Positions 1 to 7,726 of a stretch of 64,000 bases of DNA are shown here, piece by piece. The notes under the pieces are model-generated. The model searched no databases. It had not been told where the DNA came from and saw nothing but the letters and a program-made list of their open reading frames with translations. How positions within the stretch are numbered: position 1 is the stretch's first letter; every line of letters starts with the position of its first letter. The stretch comes from Pandoraea aquatica (GTDB lineage Bacteria; Pseudomonadota; Gammaproteobacteria; Burkholderiales; Burkholderiaceae): the NCBI RefSeq assembly GCF_902459565.1, contig NZ_CABPSN010000013.1:1-64000 (forward strand), read 5' to 3'. Both the position numbers and the translations under genes were made by a program.

Positions 1-422
1 ACGACGACGTTCTACTTCTCGCCGCAACAAGAGTCCATTCAGCTTCAGCAAGCCGCCCTGATGCAAACGGGCAAGGCGAGCTTCATCAATGGGTTGTCGA
101 CGGACAGCACGTCGCAGTTGAGCGTCAACGACCAACAGAAGCTGGTGCTGTACGGCAACGCCGTCGAGTACGCGAAGACGAACAACATCCAGTTGGGTCA
201 GGCCCTGACACCTGAGCAGATCGCAGGGTTGTCGCAACCGATGCTGTGGTACGTCGAGCAGACGGTGCCTGAGCCGGGATGCTCGGCAACGGGCAATGCG
301 AAATGCCCGACCGTGACCGCGCTGATGCCGCAGGTCTATCTGCCGGAGAACTTCACAGCGCTGTCCGCAGGCGGCCAGATTCTGGCGAGCAATGACCTGT
401 CGTTGAACTTCGGCAGCACGGC
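1..422 (+). repeat. Direct repeat copy 1 (cdiA segment)
   Basis: This segment matches 3951-4372. I count 16 mismatches over the first 420 bases and no gap. The copy probably extends upstream of the window, since copy 2 has cdiA-like sequence back to about 3555. The match stops abruptly after GGCAGCACGGC, where the two copies diverge into different C-terminal tails. Confidence 0.93.
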
Positions 423-2517
423 GACGGGCGGCAGCATCCTCAACACAGGCTCAATCACCTCAGGCGGGACGCTGACGGTGAACACAGGCACGCTGACAAA
501 CCGCGCAAACGTGGTGGACGTCGGTGAAATCTGGAGCTACATCAAGGACGCGGGCTACCTGAAGACCACCGGCACGATGGTGCAGCCGGGCGGCTTCATG
601 AGCGCAGCAGCGGGCGGCCTGACGCTCAACGTCGACCAGTTCAACCAGATCGGCGGCGCGCTTCAACTTCTAGACCCGAACGGCCAGGTGGATCAAGCCG
701 CAACGCAAGCGTTCATTGCGGGCGTCGCGGCACAACTGGGCGACAACTTCGTCCAGCAGACGCTGCAAAACGACCTGCACACGGACTTTGTGAAGCAGGG
801 CGGGAATTTCGGGATTCAGCAGGTTGGGATGATCGTCGCGGCGGTGGCGATGTCGGCTGTGTTGGGACCGATGTTCTCGGCGATGGTGGGTAACTTCGCG
901 GGCGCGACGGCGGGCACGGCGACGATGATGGCCGCAGCGGGCACGACGGCCGAGGGCATAGCGATTGGCGCAGGGCTGGGCAATATTGCGCTGAGCGCAG
1001 GCCTTACCGCGATGACGAGTTCGGCGTTCACGCAGTTGGCGACGACGGGATCGATCAACTTCGGTTCGGTGGTAACAAGCGGACTCGCGAGTGCGATTAC
1101 GGCGGGGTTGCTCAACGGCATTACGTACTCGGGTGACGGACTAGGTTTCACCACGCTGGGCGGATCAAGCAACAGTCTGAGCAGCCTGGCGGGTGTGAAT
1201 CCGAGCTACGTCGGTGGGACGGCAGCCAATGCCGCAGCAACGACGGCAGAGAAGTTGCTGACGCAAGGGGCGGCGATTCTCGGTCAGTCAGTCATTCAAG
1301 CTGGCGTGCAGTCGGCAATTCAAGGAGGGAGTTTCCTTGAGGCGCTGAAGAACAGCGGGATCAATAATCTCGGGGCTGCACTGGCGTTCCAGATTGGCGA
1401 GTTGAACGGGGCAGGAAAATTCGGTGAGGGGTTGCCTGGTGATCTCGCATACGTGGCGACGCACGCCGCTCTCGGGTGCGCGGGGGCGGCGGCATCGGGA
1501 AGCGATTGTGCGGGGGGCGCGATTGGCGCGAGTATCAGTGCGGCATTGGTGCCGGATCTGGTAAATGCACTGGGGAGCGGCCAGCCGTTGGATGCAGCTC
1601 AACGTGCCGCACTGACTACGCTTGCTGGCCTCGCTGGTGCACTCGGGGCCGGTATGGCTGGCGCAGATGCAAATGCTGGGGCTTTCTGGGCTCAGAACGA
1701 AGCGACGAACAATGCTGAAAAGCATCCTGGCGCGGGCGGACTTGCTTCAAAGCTCCTAGGCGTTTTCGCGTCTCTATCGAATGCCCGTTCTGAACTTCGC
1801 GATTTGTTGGCGCGCCAGTTCCTGCTCGCACAGCGGCAGCAATCGGGCGAGAAGCCACCAGCAGATGCTAACCCGCTTGCGCAGGAAAACGATCGTACTC
1901 CCCCGGCGGCGGGGGGAAGAGCGGTGACTCCACCGCCGGCTGTATGTGTTCCTGCTCCAGGAGGTGGGGCGTGCGTTATCGCACCTCCGACTGTCGCCGG
2001 AGGTGCGCCGCCAAGCAACTGGACGTTATCAAGCGGCAACGGAGGAGATGAATCGACCGGTGGGCGTGAAGTGCCGGCATCGGGAAAAGGCGGAGCTAGC
2101 AACGGTACTACCGGAACGACGTCGGGCGATACAGGTGGGGCTGGAGGTACGTGGGGGCGAGAGCCTACTGAGCGAGGTGTTTATATCGAACGGCAGCTTT
2201 CGAAGACCGAATACAGTGAATCAGGTGGGTGGTTCCACGTTGGTGAGACCAATAACGGGTATTTTCCGCTCGTAGACTTCCAAAACGGAAATACGTTAGT
2301 AAGCTTGAAGTCGGTCGACACTAGGGGGAGCGGGTGGTTAAATCGAATGCAAGACGTCATTGACTCGCTAGGTTCGAGTGGCGCTACCGTCAATAACATT
2401 CCTGCGAACATGGTGCTCGACCTTCGGGTACAGCCAGACGGCGCGTCAGCCGCGCAATCGTTAGTCGCCTATGGTCAAAGCCGTGGGGTCGCAGTGATTA
2501 TTAAGGTGTTTCAATAA
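1..2517 (+). CDS. cdiA: CdiA-type contact-dependent inhibition exoprotein, C-terminal part (5' end outside window)
   Basis: The reading frame is open from base 1 and clearly continues from upstream; the ATG at 61 is internal, because the second copy at 3951 carries the same codons preceded by more coding sequence. 838 codons are visible. Residues 1-140 are the tail of the filamentous haemagglutinin region (LTPEQIAGLSQPMLWYVEQT, then LMPQVYL, common in burkholderial CdiA). Glycine/alanine-rich residues about 280-520 resemble the DUF637 pretoxin region. NEATNN followed by KHPG near residue 570 occupies the place of the VENN or ELYN border motif. A low-complexity linker follows, then a toxin domain of about 120 residues with VDFQNG and SLKSVDT, an arrangement like the D...xxK core of PD-(D/E)XK nucleases. 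CdiA is exported by CdiB and delivers the tail into neighbouring cells. The toxin class is inference. Confidence 0.8.
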   Translation, partial: TTTFYFSPQQESIQLQQAALMQTGKASFINGLSTDSTSQLSVNDQQKLVLYGNAVEYAKTNNIQLGQALTPEQIAGLSQPMLWYVEQTVPEPGCSATGNAKCPTVTALMPQVYLPENFTALSAGGQILASNDLSLNFGSTATGGSILNTGSITSGGTLTVNTGTLTNRANVVDVGEIWSYIKDAGYLKTTGTMVQPGGFMSAAAGGLTLNVDQFNQIGGALQLLDPNGQVDQAATQAFIAGVAAQLGDNFVQQTLQNDLHTDFVKQGGNFGIQQVGMIVAAVAMSAVLGPMFSAMVGNFAGATAGTATMMAAAGTTAEGIAIGAGLGNIALSAGLTAMTSSAFTQLATTGSINFGSVVTSGLASAITAGLLNGITYSGDGLGFTTLGGSSNSLSSLAGVNPSYVGGTAANAAATTAEKLLTQGAAILGQSVIQAGVQSAIQGGSFLEALKNSGINNLGAALAFQIGELNGAGKFGEGLPGDLAYVATHAALGCAGAAASGSDCAGGAIGASISAALVPDLVNALGSGQPLDAAQRAALTTLAGLAGALGAGMAGADANAGAFWAQNEATNNAEKHPGAGGLASKLLGVFASLSNARSELRDLLARQFLLAQRQQSGEKPPADANPLAQENDRTPPAAGGRAVTPPPAVCVPAPGGGACVIAPPTVAGGAPPSNWTLSSGNGGDESTGGREVPASGKGGASNGTTGTTSGDTGGAGGTWGREPTERGVYIERQLSKTEYSESGGWFHVGETNNGYFPLVDFQNGNTLVSLKSVDTRGSGWLNRMQDVIDSLGSSGATVNNIPANMVLDLRVQPDGASAAQSLVAYGQSRGVAVIIKVFQ

Positions 2518-3317
2518 TGATTCGGTTGAGATCTCAAGTTATGAAGATCATCTTTTCTCTAACGGAGAAGGATGAGTTGCGTGGTAGCCATGAGCCACAT
2601 GGGATTAGTTTTGTGCCACGGGAAGGACTCATGTCTCCGGGGCTTGCCATCAGCAAGTTGCAGGGCCCGGCAGACAAATTTGGGATGTCGAGGGTAGTCA
2701 AAACGTCGGATGATTCGGCTCCCGCATCGGTGGTTCTTCGACGCGCTGCCAATTCACGTCCATGGGGTGAATTGATTTCGCAGCAGCTTATATTCCAATA
2801 TGGTGTTGCAGCATCGTTTGAACACTGTTTTGTTCAAATCGAGGAGAGGTACCCTGCGGCGGCTGGAGTATGGGAGGACTGGATTAATCCGTTCGTTTTA
2901 GAAGCAGGTTTTGTGCAAGGGTGGGTGTCCGATGTTGAATACACCCGATGGCAAAACGCTACCGATCCATTCGAGTATCAACTCGCTGGACGTGATTGCT
3001 CTCAACTCCCGAAAAAGTCGAACGGCTTACCCCCGCCTCTCTCGAAGGAAATTGTTGATATCTCTGTGAATCCTGGACGCTGGGTGCTTCGTGATGGCTA
3101 CGTCGAAGCCGTTGCACCTAGAATGTGGTTAAGTGAGCTGTTCTGGATGAGGGTAGGCTTAGAGAAGAAAAAGCACTTCCAGCAGGAATATGCGGAATCC
3201 ATCGAAGCACTGGAGGGCGGAATTTTGAAGTTGGTGTTACAGGATATTGATTTCGATTCCGAGGTGACTGCTGAAGAGCAGGGGCGCCTCCGGAGTGCCC
3301 TGTACGGTAATGTGTGA
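2517..3317 (+). CDS. Probable cognate CDI immunity protein (unrecognised family)
   Basis: The ATG at 2517 shares one base with the TAA of cdiA (TAATG), the translational coupling expected of a toxin/immunity pair; an in-frame ATG at 2541 is an alternative start. The 266-residue product has no signal peptide or membrane segment, as expected of a cytoplasmic protein that binds the toxin tail of its own cell's type. I do not recognise the family; it is rich in aromatic residues (around VWEDWINPFV, ELFWMRVG). Base composition is visibly more AT-rich than the flanking housekeeping genes, as is usual for exchangeable CDI cargo. The immunity role is inferred from position and coupling alone. Confidence 0.7.
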   Translation: MIRLRSQVMKIIFSLTEKDELRGSHEPHGISFVPREGLMSPGLAISKLQGPADKFGMSRVVKTSDDSAPASVVLRRAANSRPWGELISQQLIFQYGVAASFEHCFVQIEERYPAAAGVWEDWINPFVLEAGFVQGWVSDVEYTRWQNATDPFEYQLAGRDCSQLPKKSNGLPPPLSKEIVDISVNPGRWVLRDGYVEAVAPRMWLSELFWMRVGLEKKKHFQQEYAESIEALEGGILKLVLQDIDFDSEVTAEEQGRLRSALYGNV

Positions 3318-3554
3318 CAGTCTTCCATTAATGCTCATAGCGACTCGCGTTGGCTAGATTTTCCGAGAGGTCACGCGCTAGGCTGGCTTGGGCGGTGTGA
3401 GTTCATGGCGCAGTGTCGAGGGTTGGGTAATCTCTCCGTCGAATGAATTGGTTTCGTGCGCCAACCGAGTCGAACAACTTGTCGGTTATCCCGCAAGGAG
3501 TTGCCTGAATGCCACCTTGAGGGCTCGGATTCGTCGGGGCAGTCCGATCGCTGA

Positions 3555-4586
3555 GTGATCAACCCGCCGACGCCAGTGGGCAACATCGCGGCGACGATTC
3601 AGGCCCCGAATCTGACGGTGACGTCGGGCGGTCAGATCGTCAACGTTGGTAACGTGGTTGGGCAGTCGGTGTCGCTTACGGGCACGAGTCTCGTGAACGG
3701 CATCACGACGGCGAACACGTACACCCCGCAAGTCGGCAACGCGCCGCGAGTGATCAGTCTGGCTCCGGCAAACGGCGGCTTGAATCTGACGATCCCGGCG
3801 AGCTTGGGCGGCGCGGGTTCGTCGATCCTGACGGGAGCCACCGGCCAGCAGAACGGCCCGAGCTACGTCGTCGGTGGACTGGGCGCAACGCTTGATCCAA
3901 TCTCCCCGCAAGTGCTGATTTCCAACTTGCCTGCGTCGCTGCAACCGAGCACGACGACGTTCTACTTCTCACCGCAACAAGAGTCTATTCAGCTTCAGCA
4001 AGCCGCCCTGATGCAAACGGGCAAGGCGAGCTTCATCAATGGGTTGTCGACGGACAGCACGTCGCAGTTGAGCGTCAACGACCAACAGAAGCTGGTGCTG
4101 TACGGCAACGCCGTCGAGTACGCGAAGACGAACAACATCCAGTTAGGTCAGGCACTGACACCTGAGCAGATCGCAGGGTTGTCACAACCGATGCTGTGGT
4201 ACGTGGAGCAGACGGTGCCGGAGCCGGGGTGCACAGCAACGGGCAATGCGAAATGCCCGACCGTGACCGCGCTGATGCCGCAGGTCTATCTGTCGGAGAA
4301 CTTCACTGCGCTATCCGCAGGCGGACAGATTCTGGCGAGCAATGACCTGTCGCTGAGCTTCGGCAGCACGGCATATGAGCAGTTTGTCGCGAAGAATGGT
4401 CAGTTTCAACCGTGGTTTGAAGGGCAATATAGCCTGATTGATCAAGCGGAACGACAAGTCGTGGCCGCGAATGGTAGATCAGTCCAATGGAGCGTTGCTG
4501 AGCCAGCCGCTGCGAGAGCAATACAAGCGCTGCTAAGCGACCAAGGCATAAAGGGTATCTCCGTAATCTATGTAGCACCGAAATAA
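3555..4586 (+). pseudogene. Displaced (orphan) CdiA C-terminal module, truncated Tox-REase-5 tail
   Basis: An in-frame TGA (3552-3554) sits directly before this frame, so it has no CdiA N-terminus and no evident translation start of its own. Codons up to 4372 repeat the FHA-proximal part of the main cdiA; the frame then switches to a 70-residue tail beginning YEQFVAKNGQ and ending ISVIYVAPK. The pattern WFEGQYSLIDQAERQ, then VQWSVAEPAAARAI, then GI.VIY.AP matches what I know of the C-terminal half of Tox-REase-5 (restriction-endonuclease fold) toxins. The N-terminal half of that domain, which should hold the acidic residues and the ExK-type motif, is missing, as is the pretoxin region. It is therefore probably a silent, disabled leftover. 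The 237 bases before it (3318-3554) hold nothing I recognise. Confidence 0.75.
3951..4372 (+). repeat. Direct repeat copy 2 (cdiA segment)
   Basis: Second copy of the cdiA segment at 1-422, same orientation, offset 3950 bases, 16 mismatches over 420 bases. It is a potential substrate for homologous recombination that would delete 3950 bases and join the upstream cdiA to the Tox-REase-5 remnant. Confidence 0.93.
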
Positions 4587-4597
4587 AGGATCAAGTC

Positions 4598-5215
4598 GTG
4601 GAGACAATATTGGCAGCGGCCTACTGGGGGCCACGAATGGAGTCGGCGGTAGAGTGCGCTAGCCGGGCTTCGGCATTTGTGAAAAACCTCTCGGACGTAT
4701 CGGAGTTTTTCAGAGGGTGGCGATTGCCGGGGCACAGTCGAGCAGAAGCAACACGTAACCAACCCTTTTCGAGTGATGTGAGCAGCCTTGAAGCACTGTT
4801 CATCAAAGGGATGAATCGGAGGGATATTGACGACGAATTGATAGATGAGTTGGGTTTTCGCATTTCGGCATGGAATGGGATGGCCGGAGAGGAAACGTCA
4901 TCGTTGACGATGAAGTGTGGAATGTATTCAAACGTCGCTGGCCTGTCGAATGCAGTAGTTCTAAAGATTCCTCCAAAATTCGATGTGAACTCGGTCGGAA
5001 CGGTGGAGCAGCTTATTGACCTTTTGGTCCGAGCATGGAGTCCGGATTGGGCGGTAGTGGCTTCCCAATCCAGCATGATGGAGCGCGCGGATCAGGAAGG
5101 ACCGTTCTTGGACAGAGCGCTGTACTTGTCATCGTCGTTTAAGCGCATAGACCCCCTGTTCGCGGGGGCGAAACAGAGCCCGCTGAACGATGGGGTTATT
5201 CTTGTTCCGCAGTGA
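4598..5215 (+). CDS. Imm52-family immunity protein
   Basis: GTG start at 4598 with AAAGGA seven bases upstream, 11 bases after the stop of the orphan toxin tail. The 205-residue cytoplasmic product (METILAAAYWGPR at the N-terminus, then a WNG motif and a SPDWAVV segment near residue 150) resembles Imm52, the immunity family I know as partner of Tox-REase-5 toxins. This agrees with the tail type directly upstream. Because that toxin is truncated, the gene now acts at most as a free-standing antidote against rivals carrying the intact toxin. Family assignment is from recalled patterns, not a search. Confidence 0.7.
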   Translation: METILAAAYWGPRMESAVECASRASAFVKNLSDVSEFFRGWRLPGHSRAEATRNQPFSSDVSSLEALFIKGMNRRDIDDELIDELGFRISAWNGMAGEETSSLTMKCGMYSNVAGLSNAVVLKIPPKFDVNSVGTVEQLIDLLVRAWSPDWAVVASQSSMMERADQEGPFLDRALYLSSSFKRIDPLFAGAKQSPLNDGVILVPQ

Positions 5216-5715
5216 TGCGGGTTATCAAGCCTTCAGTCGAAAGCACTCAGATTTCATCCATAATTCGTAGAGGCAGCGAAGTGAAGTCTGCATATGCATT
5301 ACTCAGAAAAGGGAAGATTTTTATCCAAGCCTACTCAAAGGCATCTACCGGCCTATGGATTGCCTCTGGGCCCGTCTACGTAGCCGAGGAAGGGGGGCTG
5401 GAGGAGGATCTCGGCCAGAAGGTTCGCGATGCGTTGGATGGTTCGATCGAAGGTGTGAGGCACCCCAGTCAAGACGAGTGGAAAGAAATTCAAGCGCCCA
5501 TGCTTGAAGCGGCGGGTGTAAAGAGTTGGAAGACTCTCGGGAAAGGTGCTAAATCCGTAGGCTTGGAGAGCAACGGTGTCACCGTGAAAATGGTGCCGTC
5601 GTTCAATTATGAAAATGGTGGGGGTACGCCTTTAATAGAGAAGGCGATCGAACATGAAGTGATGAATTCCCATCTCGGAGTCGAGCTGATGCGTGCCTTT
5701 GCCTCGTGCACTTAG
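5215..5715 (+). CDS. CdiI-like (DUF1436-type) immunity protein, no toxin attached
   Basis: ATG at 5215 shares one base with the TGA of the Imm52 gene (TGATG), so the two are translationally coupled; a GTG at 5212 is also possible. The 166-residue soluble product has the layout I associate with DUF1436/CdiI proteins: an HPSQDEWK segment, AAGVKSWKTLGKGAKSVGL, then a short strand KMVPS, then IEKAIEHE and a final LGVELMRAFASC. No toxin gene precedes it, since the gene upstream is itself an immunity gene. It is either a second acquired antidote or the remainder of a module whose toxin was deleted. Confidence 0.6.
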   Translation: MRVIKPSVESTQISSIIRRGSEVKSAYALLRKGKIFIQAYSKASTGLWIASGPVYVAEEGGLEEDLGQKVRDALDGSIEGVRHPSQDEWKEIQAPMLEAAGVKSWKTLGKGAKSVGLESNGVTVKMVPSFNYENGGGTPLIEKAIEHEVMNSHLGVELMRAFASCT

Positions 5716-5883
5716 AGGTTGCAGTTCGAATAGCGAACCGCTGATGCCGCGAGAACGAAGTAAAGATGTAAAGAGCGGAAGGATGAAAGGCGAACTGACG
5801 TGAGCGGATCGCCGCCGACCTCTCTCACCTCCGCGCCGACCTGCCGCGCGATCGCTGCCACAATCCCGGCTTGTGCTGGCTTT

Positions 5884-6013
5884 GAGCTACGTCGTCGATG
5901 GACTGGGCGCGACGCGCGATCCCATCTCCCCGCAAGTTCTGATCTCGAACTTGCCCGCGTCGCTGCAACCGAGCACGACGACGTTCACCCTCTCGCTGAA
6001 CCAAAAAACATAG
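5884..6013 (+). pseudogene. Third cdiA remnant (about 125 bp)
   Basis: Bases 5884-5986 align with 3860-3962 with nine mismatches and no gap, encoding the frame S-Y-V-V-D-G-L-G through Q-P-S-T-T-T-F. The similarity then fades (TLSLNQKT) and the frame ends at TAG 6011-6013. No start or upstream coding sequence exists. The 168 bases from 5716 to 5883 show no gene. It marks where another displaced CDI module once began or ended. Confidence 0.8.
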
Positions 6014-6040
6014 GGTTACGTGCTCTCACGTAACCCTTTG
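6012..6040 (+). terminator. Rho-independent terminator closing the CDI locus
   Basis: AGGGTTACGTG (6012-6022) pairs perfectly with CACGTAACCCT (6027-6037) across a CTCT loop, followed by TTTGTG. The downstream gene is on the other strand, so this ends the plus-strand CDI region. Confidence 0.75.
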
Positions 6041-6089
6041 TGCTTTCTGCCAGATGCACTACGAGATCCCGACCTAATCCCCCCGCACC

Positions 6090-6539
6090 TTATCGCTTAT
6101 CCGCGTAGCACCTTGCTCGCAAATCGCTGTTATTGATGCTTCCGCAAGTGCCATTACCCTGCTTCGCGTAGCAGTAGGCGCGTTGATCGCTGTCGTTGAT
6201 ACTTCCGCAGGTGCCATTGCCCTTCTCTGCATAACACTGAGCTCGCAAGTCGCTGTTGTTGATACTTCCGCAGGTGCCATTGCCCTGCTTCGCGTAGCAG
6301 TAAGCGCGTTGATCGCTGTCGTTGATGCTTCCGCAGGTGCCATTGCCCTTCTCGACGTAACACTGTGCTCGCAAATCGCTGTTATTGATGCTCCCGCAAG
6401 TGCCATTGCCCTGCCTCGCGTAGCAGTACGCGCGCTGATCGCTATCGTTGATGCTTCCACAGGACTGCGCAAAGGCCGAACTCGATGCCCCAGTCATCAG
6501 CATCGCCAGACAGATCAGCAATTTCTTCATCGTCTTCAT
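6090..6539 (-). CDS. Secreted Cys-rich tandem-repeat protein, unknown function
   Basis: 149 residues. A signal peptide (MKTMKKLLIC... ending SSSAFAQ) is followed directly by five full and one partial 21-residue repeats of the form CGSIN(D/N)SD(Q/L)RA(Y/Q)CYA..GNGT. Two versions alternate: NDSDQRAYCYA and NNSDLRAQCYA. Each unit has two cysteines, giving 12 in the mature protein, probably disulfide-bonded in the periplasm or outside the cell. I have seen comparable CxSI..xDxR..C.A repeats in uncharacterised burkholderial proteins but know no function. It sits alone between the CDI terminator and a LysR gene, both convergent or independent, so neighbours give no clue. Confidence 0.75.
   Translation of the reverse strand: MKTMKKLLICLAMLMTGASSSAFAQSCGSINDSDQRAYCYARQGNGTCGSINNSDLRAQCYVEKGNGTCGSINDSDQRAYCYAKQGNGTCGSINNSDLRAQCYAEKGNGTCGSINDSDQRAYCYAKQGNGTCGSINNSDLRARCYADKR
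6093..6461 (-). repeat. 63-bp in-frame tandem repeats (126-bp higher-order unit)
   Basis: Six head-to-tail units (the last 54 bp) coding for the Cys repeats of the gene at 6090-6539. Alternate units resemble each other more than neighbours, so the array grew by duplication of a 126-bp dimer. The periodicity is exactly in frame, with no unrelated spacers. Confidence 0.9.
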
Positions 6540-6653
6540 CCCAATTTGGATTGTTCAGTCGTTTTGTAAGCGTGACGCCCGGCGAAAATTCTATCAGTAG
6601 CGTGGAATCCTAAATATAAACGTATTCGGAGCATATTTGGTTGACGACACCAC

Positions 6654-7526
6654 TCACCCCTGCGCCATCACCTGCTGCGCAATCGCCGCCGTAATCCCTG
6701 CCTTATCGTGACGCGTCCGTTCCAGTAGCCCGATGCTCCGTTGCTCCGTGACTCCGGGTAGAGGAATCACACGCAACGCATCTTCATGCGCCCAGCTCGC
6801 GCTTCTGAGCATCGGCACCACCGCCACACCGACCCGCTGACGCACCAGCGCCACGATCCCTTCGATGGACGACAGCTCCAAAAAATCACTGACCTTCACG
6901 TGCTGACGTCTTACAGCGCGATCAATCAACGCCCCTGTCCGCTGCGTCCGGTCAAACCGTAGAAACCGCTCCGTCTCCAGCAGCTTCGCCACAGACGACG
7001 ACTTCAACGCCGATGACGCCAGCAGTACCAACGGCTCCCGATACAGCGGCGTCCACCGCACCCCTGCAGGACGTCTCCCTGACGGTTCCACCAGCACTGC
7101 GCAATCGATCTCCCCGGCGTCGAGCTTCGCGGTCAACTCAATCGACCGTGCCGTCTGAATCGATATCTCCAGATGCGGCTGCGCGTGCTTGATCTGCGAC
7201 ACAGCCCTCGCCAGCGCACTCACCGCCGACTCCACCGCACCAATCGTCACCGGTCCAGCCGTCGATTCGATGCCGGCGGCCAGTGTGCGCATCGTTTGGT
7301 ACTGCGCCAGCAACTGCTCAGCGTGCGGCAGCAAAAGCCGTCCCATCGCGTTAAGCGCCACGGAGCGCCCCACGCGATCAAACAGCGGATGGTCGAATTC
7401 CTCCTCCAGCGCGCGCATCTGCATGCTGACCGCCGATTGGGTCATGGCGAGATGTTCGGCTGCCGAAGCGAACGAGCCGTATCTCGCGACCGCCGCAAAC
7501 GTCCGCATAAATCGCAGGTTGCTCAT
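6654..7526 (-). CDS. LysR-type transcriptional regulator
   Basis: 290 residues, the usual LysR length. The N-terminal winged helix-turn-helix is clear (FAAVARYGSFASAAEHLAMT, then QSAVSMQMRALEEEF, then LFDRVGRSVALNAMGRLLL). Residues about 90-285 form the effector-binding domain (VTIGAVESAVSALARA...). It is divergent from the MHS transporter/M20 hydrolase/DUF2817 genes that start at 7727, and the 200-bp gap contains AT-rich dyads, so the likely job is to control that unit in response to its substrate. The effector cannot be told from sequence. Confidence 0.92.
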   Translation of the reverse strand: MSNLRFMRTFAAVARYGSFASAAEHLAMTQSAVSMQMRALEEEFDHPLFDRVGRSVALNAMGRLLLPHAEQLLAQYQTMRTLAAGIESTAGPVTIGAVESAVSALARAVSQIKHAQPHLEISIQTARSIELTAKLDAGEIDCAVLVEPSGRRPAGVRWTPLYREPLVLLASSALKSSSVAKLLETERFLRFDRTQRTGALIDRAVRRQHVKVSDFLELSSIEGIVALVRQRVGVAVVPMLRSASWAHEDALRVIPLPGVTEQRSIGLLERTRHDKAGITAAIAQQVMAQG

Positions 7527-7726
7527 GGATGACTCACGCTAAACATATGAATATTCGAAAGAAAGCCCCGAAGGGGTTCGCCAAAAACCACCATCAATTC
7601 ATCAAAAAACTTGCGATGACGAATCACAAATTCTAGCTTTTATTGGTTTTTTGGCACAAGCAGAATGGGGCGAAGCGAGTGCGGTCGGCTTGCCACGAAA
7701 ACACTTCATAGAAGAGGAGTATCCCC
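7527..7726. promoter_or_regulatory. Divergent control region between the LysR gene and the MHS transporter
   Basis: A 200-bp AT-rich gap in otherwise GC-rich DNA. It holds the palindrome GAATATTC (7549-7556) next to CATATG and a hairpin-like GCCCCGAAGGGG. A good AGGAG precedes the transporter ATG at 7727. Placement of LysR boxes here is inference from the divergent arrangement; individual sites are not certain. Confidence 0.4.

Noticed and set aside
3371-3586. Short minus-strand frame between the immunity gene and the orphan CdiA module, considered as an IS remnant
   Set aside because: I could not recognise any transposase motif or terminal inverted repeats.
5800-6033. 77-codon plus-strand frame
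   Set aside because: It reads the third cdiA scar in the wrong frame and runs into the terminator.
6093-6461. Regular repeats considered as a CRISPR array
   Set aside because: Period is exactly 63 bases in frame, the whole unit is repeated with no unique spacers, and it codes for a secreted Cys-repeat protein.
6183-6569. Open frame on the plus strand over the Cys-repeat gene
   Set aside because: It is the antisense of a tandem repeat, so an open frame in one unit stays open in all; the minus frame has the signal peptide and conserved cysteines.
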